DNA of 64,000 nucleotides from Siphonodentalium dalli (lineage: Eukaryota; Mollusca; Scaphopoda; Gadilida; Siphonodentaliidae). The notes below the pieces were generated by a model that saw nothing but the letters and a program-made list of their open reading frames with translations, was not told where the DNA came from and searched no databases. Shown piece after piece: positions 1 through 12,905 of this stretch (positions are counted from its first letter, which is position 1; the number at the start of each line of letters is the position of its first letter). The stretch lies in the NCBI GenBank assembly GCA_032622095.1, contig CP136061.1, positions 128,788,754 to 128,852,753 of the forward strand, read 5' to 3'. The position numbers were made by a program, and so were the translations under genes.

Positions 1-1270
1 TTGGACTTAGAACAAATTAGTTCCATGACGTCATGGATACTATTTTTAACAACCTTTAGCCACACCATCGGAATTTCCACACCAAGAGCACGTGACATGT
101 TAATAGTTGTTTTTATTGGCGCACACATTTCTTAGAGTAAGTTTTTATTGGCGGTAAATACAAGGAATCCCGGGTTTGGGAAATGAAAACTGAACGAAAG
201 GTCGTCAGACCCACTATTTTTTATATGTGGGTATGTAGTTTACTCCAGACTGGGATGCTACGGTCCATATTATGGCACCATATGGCTTTCTATGCATAAA
301 ATAGCAGGCAAACTGTGCAGTGTGTGAACGTAACGTGTGTAAGTCCAAGGATGATATATATAAAACACCATCTTGTCAAGTAATAAATGCAGTTCCACTG
401 CAGAAAAAAGCGAGGATATAGTTATACGTCTTTTCCTCCGCTCGCTGCGTGTTGTTGTTGGTTAGAAGGAACTAAATGTTTTCCATATAATAACGAAGAA
501 AAAGTGTGGTTATCTCAACTGTTTGGAAAACACTTCGTGTTCTGGTCGTTTCTCGTATCACCCGTAGCCCCTTTGCAGGGATAGGTATCTATAAGAAGGT
601 GTCTATAATATATTGGTTTCTGGTGCCCTTGTTGACTGTAGTTGATGCATGAATCGAATGATAAGGGTAATTTTCTTATCAGAAATTCAAATAGCGACAA
701 AGATGTTACAGCAGAGGAACCAATGTGAACGTTTTCCAACCGCCAATTTTTTGCGGGCGTTTGTTTAATCTAGCTTACATTGCGGCAATTTGAAACCCAG
801 TAAATTTATTTATTTTGCATACACCAAAGGAGATAACTTTTGCTAGATAAACAAGACAGAGTTCATTAAACTACAGACGGAAAAAAGCTCTTGGGTATGG
901 TTACAGGTCATAAATTTCACCTCGATAACATTTATGACATTTAGCACACTACTTCACAGATTTTTCGCAAAATTTTTGCTTTGATTGAACCTTTAAAGTA
1001 ACACGTTCTGTTCTATATTATTCGAACAATAAAGATTAGCATTTATATAATCCAAACGAAGAGAGTATGGGGGGGGGGGTATAATTTGGTCATATTTCGT
1101 TGACGCCAGGGCTTCGTTGAGTTTACAAGTTACAAAATAGAAAGCTCGAGTAGAAAGGGTGTTTAGGATTTAAAAGATGTTTGGACAATCTCATGTGCCA
1201 TGGCTTTATTCAAGAATAAACAAAATGCAATGACCTCTCACTATACTGAACCAGTGAAGTCAGCAATTGC
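1..1270. other. Unassigned AT-rich DNA
   Basis: Two overlapping opposite-strand short frames (387-739) have no domain. An 11-base G run at 1,069-1,079. Nothing else recognised. Confidence 0.4.
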
Positions 1271-1680
1271 ACAACATCATTTCTTGAAATGCCGCTTCAG
1301 TTATCATAATCGATTAATTGCCAAAAAAATAATGCTAACCACTGTTAACTATAATATAGAATTGCCCCAAACGTGTTATTTATCAACATTTTGTTCAACG
1401 ATTTTTGGCCAAATTGTCAATATCTAACACCCACTTGTTTTTTTTAGAGTTATCCATCTTCATCCGCAATTTGGCCTGAGGCCGTCGGCTTGACTAATAT
1501 ATTTGTCAGACCGCCAAAAATTACATATCTCGGGAAATAACAAATTTAAAAAATCGATATCTGATCACCCTCAGCTTTGATGGGTAAGTTCATCGACTCT
1601 AATAAAATATTTTTACCCCCGAAACCAAAGAAATAGTAATTTAGGACCGTTCATTCGGATTACGTATCTTTAACTATGGC
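1271..1680 (+). repeat. Interspersed family A, copy 1
   Basis: About 400 bp. Landmarks: TTCAGTTATCA, AATCGATTAATTGCC, TAATGCTAACCACTGT, CATCCGCAATTTGG, GGCTTGAC-AATAT, AAATCGATATCTGATCA, AATAGTAATTTAGGACCGTT. Six copies lie in this window. No coding capacity, RNA polymerase III boxes or terminal inverted repeats were recognised; it may be a non-autonomous element of unknown class. Confidence 0.8.
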
Positions 1681-4600
1681 ATGTTGGTCGAAATCGATAG
1701 AGAAAATTTCATGAATATATCAAGTTTCATTTTCGTCTGACAAGAATTGGCTTCAAATTTGGGACTGACTTTTTGAATGCTATTTCCACCATTAAATAAC
1801 ACTTATATCTTCGGAAATTGAAGTCAGAAATATTCTGTGGAACTTTAAAGAATATGATATAATAAGCTTAGCTTGAAACAATCTGCGTGGGTAAATTGTA
1901 AATAGTCTCTTCGACTATATCTCCCCTGATAATATATATCGTTATATGTGTTTCTTATTTGTATTGTTATGTTCTGCACTTCTAGTCATGTGTATAGTGT
2001 AAATACATTTACCCTATCGCATCCTATCAAAATAAAATAGCATGGAGCCATCGACAAAAACCTGTTCAACGTCGCTAAAATTATCAGCTGTTTGTTTTTG
2101 ACTGTCTTGCATTTTGCACAATTGTTCACTTCAGGGACACGACCCAAATGAAAAGAGATCTGGAGTAAGGAATTTTAGATCTTGAAAAGTGTGATCCATT
2201 GAATTGGTATTGCTTCGTTTACAAAAAACAAACATCGGAATAGTGGTGGAAACATTCGTTTTCTATATGACTGAAAGGGATATTTTATACATCCTTTCAT
2301 TTTGAACATTTTTACTAAAACTGAGTTACCTACATGTATATCACATGATGCCCAAAGCGCTGGACGATACAACATAGTGACAACTAGTTGATAGAAATAC
2401 ACTCGTGCATGTCCTGTGGCAGATATCCCAAACACAATACACACGCACAGAAAGATATAACTTAGATGAAACAAATCAAGTAAGGAAATGGAACAGGACG
2501 CAATTTCACACTTTCATATGTTATATAGACAATGATGAAGATATATAAGAAAATATAAGAAGGACATAAGGCACTCCCAGTGGGTAAATGTGGAAAAAAA
2601 ACAGTGATTTGTCAAACAAAAATCGTCAACCGTGTATAGTAAAATCAAATATTTTAGTCTGAATATGATTTACAGAATATTTCTTCAATGCTTTGACCTT
2701 TTCCAATCTTTACCATCAAGATATCATTAAAGGCACGTGCGGCCTTAATTGTCGAAAATATTCATATTTGTTCCAAACACCGTAACCAGAAAAACATTAA
2801 AACGCATACAGTTCCGTTCATATATACCATGACTATCGCGTAAACAGCATGTTATCATAAAGACCTACTATATTTTACCTAAGCAAGAGTCTGATTGTGT
2901 TACAGAAGAAAGCGCAATGCTACTGGCTAATCACACACAAATGGCATAAACGCTCTTTATTAGTTCCATATCAGGTATTCACCAACAAAGAACGCTCTTT
3001 ATGTTTACCATCATAATATAAACAAACATCAAAAAAGTTACTTTTTATGCTTTTGTTTACATAACAATGGTCAAACATATGACCATAACATACTGTTTAT
3101 GCGATATTTCTTATTTGTATACGGACAAAGTCTATCTACGTTTTGGTGTTCTTTCTGTTTGTGGCGGTTTTTGACGGGTGGAGATATTTTCACAGGATAC
3201 CCACCGCCAAGGCCAACCGTGTCTTTAAACTTTGGCATCTTATTGGACTAAATGGACTATTCGATATCGGTAATTCCTCTGTAGCAGTATAATGTTTACA
3301 TACCAATGATTTCGATATGCGAAATAACGTTATTGGACAGTTATAATAAGAACGAAATAGATCAATTTTTGCATGTACTTTTTGGTTATATAAAATTATA
3401 CTTGTTTTACAGACATTTATTAAATTTATTTGATAAATGTCTGCCTCTTCGAAGATCTTGGGTACCTTTAACTTTGGTCGCCGTTGCAATTGTTAAGCTT
3501 AAACAGGTACGTTTTGAGTTGTACTTTGAACGATTTCAAAAAGCAGCCGAATTATAAGTGTAAGATTGAGAACAAACACTGTATGTCCCTTAAATTGTTG
3601 ATTGTTTGAGTTGAGTTTTGGTGTTGCTTGTAAATCATGCTCGATTCTTGTTCACTTGAGGTTAAGACGATTTAAATTAATTGTTACCAGAACGCAACTC
3701 CCCGGAAAAATATCTTAGACTTAATCTTAAAAGACGCGAGTACCCACACTTGTGTACTCAATAACCTTACATCTTCAAGTGGCTGAAACCGATATATCCT
3801 AACGCTGTTATTGCATTACCATATCTGACTGACCTTGTTTATTGAAATGAAATGTCGGTCGCACCCAATCGTAGACAAACTTATTCCTTATTAATTGCTC
3901 ACAGGGAGGTGGCGACAAGGGGAGTGTGGGAGGGGTGTCTCACCCCTCCCAACTTTGGTCAAAATTTTCAATAGGAAATTTCATGCCTGACACATCACAA
4001 GTTTGACATTTCACATAAAAAATTGGTTGAAATTGTTCTCATAGTTTAACTTTTTAACTGGTAATTAGAATGGAATTTGTTTCATTTTAGACTATCATGC
4101 ACGCAGTCGCATATTTTCCAACTTTCTGGGCAAACTTTTGAACTGAAATGGCCATTTTGCTAATTTTTCAACTAATTTGGGGTGTCTGTTTGGAAACTCC
4201 CATGCAACAGCTGAAAAGTTGAGGTACCAGCTGTAAAATTCCAACTAAACAGGGGAGGGGGGATATAATTTGGTATTTTGGTCTGCTTGTTCCGAGTCGA
4301 GGGAGAGGGTGTGCAGTTCTGAATTTCAAGTTGGGCACACCCCTCATGGAGACCCTCTGGTAACGTCCGGGGAAAATATATCAAGACATTTTCAGCCAAT
4401 GATGTCGATATTTTGCTGAAAAGCATAATAATACTTGACGGTCTTTATTTGTTTTTTATATATATATAGGTGCGCATATATATTCGATGAAATATAAGTT
4501 CTTTGATATTCCTACTTGCTTAGTTTAATTTGTTTTGTATCACCTATAACTTATCCCGTGACTCCGCAAAGTCGGCAATTGGGTGCAAATATGAAACTTC

Positions 4601-4907
4601 CACAACAAATTAATTTCCATATTACACGGGTACAAATTTCGACTACATGCACTTCATATATCAATAAAACGTCGCACATGAGTAATGTATATATATATTC
4701 CATTTTTAGTCCATGGACGAAAAAAAAAGAAAAAAATATGCTTCACAACCACAACTGGGTTGTATTGGCCAAAAGAAGCTAACAACTGAAATAGTCTGTT
4801 ATATCGGGGGGGAGGGGGGGGGGGGTGACGGAATACAAAACACGTATGTGCATGTGGTTAAATCAAAAAGAGCCCACGATATAAAGTTGGCGCGTGTAAA
4901 CTGAATT
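1681..4907. other. Unassigned AT-rich DNA
   Basis: Short frames on both strands at 2,175-2,474 and 3,190-3,557 overlap each other and show no domain. Two AACGCTCTTTAT motifs near 2,946 and 2,989. G-rich strips at 3,905-3,950 and 4,805-4,825. Confidence 0.4.
3928..3950. repeat. Perfect 10-bp GC-rich hairpin
   Basis: GGGAGGGGTG and its exact inverse with a 3-nt TCT loop, in a G-rich strip (3,905-3,950). Function unknown. Confidence 0.6.
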
Positions 4908-5035
4908 TACCTTGTTGCTTAACCACAGCACTGAGAGCTTTCCGATGAATGGCAACAAGCCATATTTCCGACGAAAAGTTACCCATAATTCTGCTGTGGT
5001 TAAGGAGTCGATTATTTAGGACATTACTGTACTTG
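4908..5035. mobile_element. Short MITE-like copy of the 62-kb palindrome arm
   Basis: Bounded by CTTAACCACAGCA and its inverse TGCTGTGGTTAAG, with the arm interior between them (GAGCTTTCCGATGAATGGCA and AAGCCATATTTCCGAC). Similarity continues past the right bound (AGTC, then ATTATTTAGG) as it does at 59.3 and 62.35 kb. The CGG/CCG core and the ATPase gene are absent. It is either a non-autonomous relative or a collapsed palindrome, 54 kb from the full copy. Confidence 0.65.
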
Positions 5036-6359
5036 GACGAATGGTTCACGAGAAATGCGTTCTGTTCATTTTCGAGATGTAATTTCCACAAAAAACTCTT
5101 ATATTGAGTTCACGATCCGTCAGATGAAGACAAATGGCAAAATATATGCCCGAAGCAGTGTCTCGTGGGATATTGATATTTCATGACACATTCTGCGTAC
5201 AGCCAAATAAAGAGAGATAACTCTAAATTGTTTGCAATTAACTTTCAACATTTCTGACAAAGTACAGACATACGATTCACCAACATGTGTGTCGCTGGTC
5301 CTGGCATGTTCTCCCGCATGTTTGTTGTTTGTTTTGTTATATAATTTAATTTTTTTTTGGACAGAAGAAACGATAACTTTCTTTATTATTCATATTCATA
5401 CGGAAGCATGCAGGCGAACATAAAAATATCCTCTCTCTATGCTCTCTCTATAATTCTTTCCAGACCCAAGTTGTAAGGGCTAGTTTTTTTTATTAATTAT
5501 TTCGGCATCTCAGTCGAAAAGTGGGAGAGTACTCTACAAATAACGACTATGAAATCTACCGTGGAAGTCAATATCGACAACGAGATATCGAACATACATT
5601 TATGTTGCAGTATATGCACCAGTCTCATTCATCCAACAATTGTGCTGCATGGTGACCTCTGGTTGTTCCGAGAGTATTTAGACAACATGGGATCATTCAG
5701 ATTGCTTCACTGTTAACTCTGCCTCATTGTTTCAACAATAATATAGATACATGCATGGACATAAGGTCAATAAAGCGACTTTTTATATGCGAGCTTATAA
5801 TATACTAGTATATGGTCGAGAGCGGAGTCAGAATACGCAATTGCACAGCAAACGAGGGGCTCGGTCGAAAATGATGCAGCCCTCTAATGCGAACAACATG
5901 AACGAATTCACCCACCGTAAGGCAAATCATTAATACAAAAAATGTTGTACAACTCACAAATTAGGAGAATTTATACGAGCCCTAAATACACTGCTTGGTT
6001 CACCGTTGACCCACCCACCCCCATCCACGCAATTCATAACTGTTTACTGTATAATTCATGCATGTGTCACTAACGCCAGTTCCTCGATTCAAGATTATTA
6101 ATAGTTTGCCTCTTATGTCACATATATGTGTTTTAAATGAGTGAATAAAAGATTTATATTTTAGTAGGGCCGAGTCGCCGAAATACTAGTAGATGTAGAT
6201 TGTCAAACATATCAATGCTCTTACTTTCCTTCCAATAACTGTCGATACATTGTAAGTGGGGTGTCCAAAAGTAGGTATATGCACGTCCCATTACCAATAT
6301 ATTATATTCATAATACTACAAAACTGTGATGTTGTGTTAAATATTATATTAATTATGGT
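5036..6359. other. Unassigned AT-rich DNA
   Basis: No repeat or gene recognised. Short chance frames only. Confidence 0.4.
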
Positions 6360-6562
6360 TGGCATAAGCCAGTAATAGCTACAAATCAGTTAGGGGTCCA
6401 CACATTCGGAACATTAGTATGCGTTGTAATCTAAACTTACCTTTCACTGGCGCTATTAGACATCAGCCAGTAATATAATTACAAATCAATTCGGTGCCCA
6501 CACATTTTGAACATTATAGTATGCATTGTAATCTAAACTTACCTTTCGCTGGCGCTATTAGT
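6360..6562 (+). repeat. Two tandem ~100-bp units
   Basis: Both units contain GCCAGTAATA, ACAAATCA, CCCACACATT, TGTAATCTAAACTTACCTTT and CTGGCGCTATTAG. They differ by a few per cent and small indels. No coding content. Confidence 0.85.
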
Positions 6563-8410
6563 TCTTCATTTCAACAGATATATCAAGACACTGGTACATG
6601 ACATTTAATATATCTCAACACATGCATATGCAATTTTAAATTATACACACAGTATCACGGTATTCTTAATGTGAAAACACCGGCGTCTTATAAATCAAAA
6701 CGGAACGAACCTTTCAAAAAAAATATGTATAGATAACGGAAGCATAAACCGCAATCGACACCTGAGACAGAACTTTATATATTGACGCATACATAATATT
6801 TCGCCGAAGCACCTCTACTCTCGCGTTACCTATATGCCGATAAACTCTACGATGCCATGCATTGCATTATTGAATCTACGATAAATGCAAATGAAACATT
6901 CCGACTACCGACAGGCTATACACTGCAGATAAACTGCAGTAATCTCGACATCATTATCTCTAAAAAATACACAGCATGCAGACCCGGAAGGATTGATTTG
7001 AAAATATCATCTTACATGCAACTCTGAAAACACCTGTACCGATATAACTCCGAGAACAAAACAGAAGGTAGACCCAGGTAATTAATGGGCGAACCGTCAG
7101 GAAAGAAGAAGTAATCCAAGAAAGACGGGCGAAGAAAACCGAACATTAGTAAATAAGATCCAAGGTATATACACAAGTAAGAAATTAAGAAACTTCAAAA
7201 GTGTTTTACTCACACGGAAGGATTAATAAGTTTCCCCAAGAATCTGAACATCCACTTGGAAAGCCGGCCGTTGGAATAGAAAGGCCGCGTATCTTGGTAA
7301 GGTTTCCCCGTTACTAAATGCCAGGAAATTAGTGATTTCGTCACGAATATCGGTAGTTTATGTATATAAATATCTCGGCAGACACTGATTGGTGAAGAAG
7401 AAATCTGAGATGTTTTGGCGGTGCTTATGAGAGACTGACAGCCAACGGCGTGTGCTTCAGCCATCAATACGTACACATATGCTTTATATACGAGAGTATG
7501 CCGGTCCTAATTTGGGGATGGGGTGAAAATCGAGCCCGCTTATCGCACAGTATGTGGGGAGTTGCTGTATGACTGCTTATCAGTCAATTAGGATCTCCCC
7601 ACGGGTGGGGGCAACTGTGGACACCATGACGTTTTGCATTGGTATAGATGTCCCCGTCTGTTACGAGCGATCGGGCATTTGAACGCCACATGAGTCTAAA
7701 TGTTCTAAGAATGTGCAAGGCACCATGCCATGAACCGGCTTCGGCAAACCACGTGCCGTTTGTTTACGTTCATGAATGTTGTATCAAAGGATGTAATACT
7801 GGGCATTATCTTTGCATTTAGCCTGATATCTTATTTCACACATGGATATGAATTATTGTTTTCGTTATAATTATAAATCGTATGGTCTTCCGAATGACCA
7901 GGGTGGTCGGTTTGCATTTGGTGAACATCTGTATTGTGTTTTCTTATTGGCATACAGTTGGGCTCGAAATAGCCCAATTTGTTTTTTCTTCAGCCCCACC
8001 AAGCTATAATCCATTGGTCAAGCTACTGGAGATGAACGCCAACTTCTTTCTTGTTCCTACATGGCTGACTAGAATGGAAGTTGACGAAATATTCAGGACT
8101 GACGACCACTGTTTCTACGAAACCAGTTTTGCTTTTTAGTTATATATTCTGGGGTGACAAATATAAAACTTTTGGAATGTGAAGTGCCACATCAAGACAA
8201 TTCTTAATTTGATATTGAACTGTCTATCTATTTACTTATACATAATACATTAATAATTTTGAAGGACAGCCATCATTGTCGCGTTTTCCCCAATTAATAA
8301 AGAAATGACATTGGTTGGTACTTATATATATATATATATATGAACAATAAATTTAATCTTTACCTACAACTTAAACATGTGTAGGCTATAATAATGTGTA
8401 TATCAGATAA
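6563..8410. other. Unassigned DNA
   Basis: Opposing frames of 85-88 codons (7,210-7,476 minus; 7,882-8,139 plus) have no recognisable domain. A TA microsatellite at 8,325-8,342. Confidence 0.4.
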
Positions 8411-8640
8411 ATGGAGATATGGACTCAGTGTGGGTGTTCATTGCTTCACTTGCGCTTGCTTCGGTGAGCTTATACCGTGCCGTGCATGAACAATTATCAG
8501 TTCTTATAGAAATGACCATGTATCGATCGGAATGGCATTTGAAATGTCCCTCAATTCAGATCAAGCTGAAAAATCGATCCCGATTTACGCCCATGTCGGG
8601 GTTCGAACCACTGCAATGCCTCAGAAATTGCATATGCGAC
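8411..8640 (-). mobile_element. tRNA-derived SINE, copy 1 (diverged, A box lost)
   Basis: Same orientation and tail as copy 2. The B-box segment survives (GGTTCGAACCCCGACATGGG, minus strand, near 8,590-8,610), but the A-box half is replaced by unrelated sequence ending in ATATGATATATGG. It lies only about 40 bp from copy 2, so the pair is a tandem or nested insertion. Confidence 0.55.
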
Positions 8641-8679
8641 CATATATGATATATGGTACTGGCGTATATGTCAGAGAAA

Positions 8680-8870
8680 TTGAGATACGGACTCAGTATG
8701 AGTGTTCATTGCTTCAAATGTGCTTGCTTCTGTTTCCCGATTTTCGCCCATGTCGGGGTTCGAACCCGTGCCAACCTCGTCTAGCCCAGTCTGCGATGGT
8801 CGTATCCACGACCTAACCACCACTTCGGCTACGAGGACAATCCTTAGAAAGGAAGCCCTGGTTGCATGCT
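8680..8870 (-). mobile_element. tRNA-derived SINE, copy 2
   Basis: On the minus strand the sequence is tRNA-like. The A box TAGCCGAAGTGG is at 8,820-8,831 and the B box GGTTCGAACCC at 8,756-8,766, preceded by GTCCTCG-type stem sequence. The spacing suggests a class II (Ser/Leu-like) tRNA ancestor with a long variable arm. The acceptor stem does not close, so this is not a tRNA gene. The tail shares AGATAYGGACTCAGT and TGTTCATTGCTTC with copy 1. Confidence 0.65.
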
Positions 8871-10014
8871 TCTGCGTGGAAAAGACTGAACCCCAATAAT
8901 ACTTTATGCTATAGTTGATGCCTCTGCTATCACGAGCACACCCAGAGGCAGGAAATGGCGATGACACAGTCTGACTCCGTCTCATTACTTCTTTCTACAT
9001 AAGTTGATTGAAATGAAACAGATATTAAATGTCGAACAAACAAAATTTTGCCACATTACTTTCGACTTTCGAGGAACAAACACATGTAATTTGCTCTCAT
9101 AAAGGATATACCTTGCTCTCATGACATTATGTGCCTAATTATTCTATTTCTGGTATAAGGTATTTATTGTCATTCTACGTAGCACAAAAGAGCACATTTG
9201 ATACACATGAACATCACCACTTGCACGTTGAAGGATAGTGACAGTCACCCCTTCTGTCCCCACTCCAGTTCTGTGCTAGTCCAATACTTAGTTTTCTTCA
9301 ACGTAAACCAGTGCGTGAACTCAGTTGGGTTAATGCTGTTTTACAACTTGTGGAGACTATGTGACTTGTTATATGCATGGATATCACATGCAGTTCTTCA
9401 TTCATGATCAGCGCATGAACGTATGGTATATAGATAAAATGCACTCACGGTGGTACTGTTTACTGGGATGGTTTACGGACTTATATTCTTTCAGTGATTT
9501 ATTAGCATAATATTGTCTAGATGCAGTATTATATGTCTATATGCCTATTGTTTCCCCCTGAATGTTCCAAAAACCATAAGCCCTATATATATAGCTTATA
9601 GGTTTAATTAAGGATTCGAAGGTTCTATATCGCTTTAAGCGAAGAGAAGTTATTTCCGCTGGTAGATTGGTGAACTGGAATGTATACTGGAGATTTATTA
9701 TGTGACAGACGAGTAATATGCGGAACATTTGCCGGTAAACGAAGTCTTAGCTATAAGTCTGTGATTTAATGTTGGGTGATATAGAGACCGACATATCTTC
9801 CGGTCTTCATGGCCTTCCGCCAAAAGTAATGACTGTGGCTTGTTCATCTTGAATCGCCGTTTCAGTAGCTAGACCATAATAATCTCGATGGTGTCAGTTA
9901 TAATGCTGGAATACAGACCACACATGGGGTCCATGGGGACACGTGGTCTTAGCAGGCATCGAATTTGACGTAATTTCTCACTTTGTTACATCAAGACAGG
10001 TCAATAAATATGCA
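8871..10014. other. Unassigned AT-rich DNA
   Basis: No feature recognised. Confidence 0.4.
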
Positions 10015-10740
10015 TGGTGTTTTCAAGTTTCCACACATTGGCGCGTCCGTCCTTACACGTAAGTCAACAATTTCCTTTGGCACACACTACAGGCCACATT
10101 CCTCGTCCGACTATCACCAAACGTCATATGGATCTTTGGAGTGACCCCTGGATGTGAGCTATAGAATTCTTAGGAATTGGAAAAAATTACCGCCAGATGC
10201 CATCAAAATTTCACATTTGAATAAATCGGCACACCCTGCAGCCCATTTATCGAAGAAATGTTTTGAAAATTTACAGTTATGTTTAGGATCACCTGTAGAT
10301 TGCATGGAGCTATCGAATTTTCTGTCATAAACATGACTAAATCCTTTGGCACGCCCTGCAACGAATATTTTTCATCTGATTCCTCCAAAACTTCATATGA
10401 ATCGTTGGGAGCTTTCAAATTTGTTCCCCGAATTTAGTTTAAAAGAATGGCCATCAGCGACCATCATGGATATTTAATCTATCGGCACACACTGCAGCCA
10501 CATTTATTGGAGAAATGTTTTTTTGAAAATGTACAGGCATGCTTATATATATATATAGGATGATTTCTTTAGATGGAAGCTATCGAATTTGAATTATTTT
10601 CAATAAAACAAAACGTAACTGGCAGCAGGCATCTTGGATTGTACTCTTTGAATGACTAAATCCTTCGGCATGACCTACAGCCGACATTTTTAATCCGGTT
10701 GATCCCAATCTGAATATGACTCCGGGTTGACCTCTAAAGA
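10015..10740 (+). repeat. Family D repeat block (also at 46.7-49.4 kb)
   Basis: Degenerate units containing TTTGGCACRCCCTRCAG, TCATATGGATCTTTGGAGTG, GAAATGTTTTGAAAATTTAC and CCATCTTGGAT-like pieces, all recurring in the foldback element at 46.7-49.4 kb. Here the units run in one direction only, so it is a fragment or a relative rather than a full inverted element. Confidence 0.75.
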
Positions 10741-11174
10741 ATATATCGTAAACATTTCAACTTTCCGCACTCATTATACGGCTCGTTGGTTGTATTGTAT
10801 GACATTATCCCCTCCCCAAGTTGAGCTACTGTACCTTGACACTTTCATTTATTTACTGAGGCGATATCATTTATATAACAGACTGTCTTCATATCCCCTT
10901 CGCATGCCACTTTGTGCCGCAGGCCCCTCCGGCGCTTAATAAAGGTCCGCGACGGGAGCCTGTTTCAGCTAGTACATAATAAAAGTGCAAAAGGATTCAG
11001 ATTCATTGGTGGGAAATGTTTAGATAATAAGTTCAGGAAACTACTCGTCAATGAGTATTTAGTGAAGAACGGGTTAACCGGTCTCCTTTTGGTAAGCAAC
11101 TGGCAAACATCTTGAGAAACACAAATTATATTACATACCACTTTGTTGTGTGGAACATAAATCCGCACCTATCA

Positions 11175-11275
11175 GAATAGATCGATACCAGCTTCGCCGC
11201 CAACGCTATTCGAATTATGAAGGTTCAAATGCGCTAGGCAGCTTACCAACTGAGCCACCGGGGGCCCCCAAATAA
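11175..11275 (-). mobile_element. Possible tRNA-derived SINE fragment
   Basis: On the minus strand CCCCCGGTGGCTCAGTTGGT contains an A-box-like TGGCTCAGTTGG (11,246-11,257). A B-box-like ATTCGAATAG lies about 40 nt downstream but is degenerate. No cloverleaf can be closed, so I do not call a tRNA gene. Confidence 0.4.
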
Positions 11276-11290
11276 TACACGCGATGAAGT

Positions 11291-11445
11291 TGATGGTTAG
11301 TGGAGATGGTAAGACCAACAATCGTGCATTTTGTGATAAAAAGCATGAAACTTGGCACATACTTATAGGACCTTCCCCAGAATGTTTTGAAGCTTTCCAC
11401 CCAACTCGGTTGTCATGGTAACCATGGCAATGATGGCCATCTTGT
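11291..11445 (-). repeat. Interspersed repeat, inverted partner of 12,775-12,905
   Basis: Read on the minus strand it matches 12,775-12,905 over about 130 bp: TTGCCATGGTTACCATGACA, GGGTGGAA-GCTTCAA, GGGGAAG-TCCTATA, CCAAGTTTCATG. The copies are moderately diverged. No terminal repeats are evident. Confidence 0.7.
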
Positions 11446-12539
11446 CTGTTGGCAAAAACAGGACATTTTAGTCGATAAATTACTATATACCAACGATTTA
11501 CAGTGTACAACGTGTCAGTTTTCCCCACATCCCCATCAATATTCTTTTATAAACATTTGCATTTGGAGGGCTATATATATAAGCCACAATTACAGGTGAG
11601 CAAACACATTTGTGAAGAACTTGGAAATTAATAGTCCAATTGCACACATGGGAGTTAGAAGTTCCTTTTCAAGAATGGTTACTATTTCCGTAGCAACGAC
11701 CATAAAACTATTCAATGGTGTTTATGCATGTAACTAATGTTTGGGAACGGAACCTACAGTCGCGGTCTATAGTGCAAAAAAGGCACCTTGACCTAGCTCT
11801 TTATACAAGAAGGTGGAGGTTAGTGGATATATATGTGTATGTGTGTTCTATCTACGTTTAGACGTTTTCAAGTTGCTAAACTAGGTTTGGTTGCTATAGT
11901 TATGTTAAATGCTATCCAAATGAAATTTCCGAGTACGTGTTTCGAGATTTTAGCGTTACAAGCGTGCTGATACACAAAGTCCAGCATGCATTCAAAAATT
12001 GCAAGTTGGATAATATTTACATTTTTATTTACATTTGGGAAATAAAATGGCTCGAGGACCTGTTTAGTTTCATAATGTAGAAATCAACTTCACTCTAAGT
12101 AGGATGTTCGAGTATGTATGACCATTAGCCAAACCAGTAAGCTACTAGTAGGTGTAGACCAGTAAATGAAATCTACGAACTCTGTCCCATCATTCCCTGG
12201 AAAAAAGTCACATTTTAAAGCTGTATGTATGTAGTGGCCAATGTAAATAAGAGTTAATATGTAGTGTGATGTGCATCGCTAACTCATAGGTTTGAAATAA
12301 AACAAACTGTACACAAATTTCACCATAATGGTGATACACATAATATATAAGGGGAATTTCGGCATTTATATCTGCCCTCATGTAGTGTCGCCTAGCTATT
12401 GAGATGCGTTTCTCAAAATAGTTATATATTGTTTATGTAGCTTTTCCATAGAAACTGACCACTTTATATTGTTTGACAACAACCCATAAGAAAGATATGT
12501 TCTACTTTCGAATAATAGATATTATTTCGTGTGTCATCC
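11446..12539. other. Unassigned AT-rich DNA
   Basis: Lies between the inverted copies of the TTGCCATGGTTACC repeat. No gene or known repeat seen. Confidence 0.4.
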
Positions 12540-12905
12540 AAAACATTTATGGTCAGGACCGCTTCCATAATATCCAAATGTGACTCAAAGTTATGTAGTA
12601 CATGTCGGTTGCCATGGTAACCGTGTTTGTATAATCAGACCTCAACACTACCGCAATTTTCAGAATATGACTAAACAAATATTTAATAGTTTTGTAACTC
12701 TCTATTAACATATTTCGGTGGTATAGAGAATTTTATCTACGAAAAATGTTCCATTTTGATCAAAAAACGAGATGCCCGCCGTTGCCATGGTTACCATGAC
12801 AATCGAGCTGGGTGGAAGCTTCAACACATTCCGGGGAAGATCCTATACGTATATGTATGCCAAGTTTCATGTTTTTATCATAAAACTGACGTTTCCTACA
12901 ATTGT
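12540..12905 (+). repeat. Two tandem copies of the TTGCCATGGTTACC repeat
   Basis: The better copy is 12,775-12,905, matching 11,291-11,445 inverted. A degenerate copy near 12,600-12,630 keeps TTGCCATGGTAACCGTG. The family probably spans the whole interval. Confidence 0.55.

Noticed and set aside
8742-8837. A tRNA gene on the minus strand
   Set aside because: A and B boxes are good but the acceptor and other stems do not pair, and a second degraded copy with the same tail lies beside it; it is a SINE.
11215-11275. A tRNA gene on the minus strand
   Set aside because: Only an A-box/D-arm-like segment is convincing; the B box is degenerate and no cloverleaf closes.
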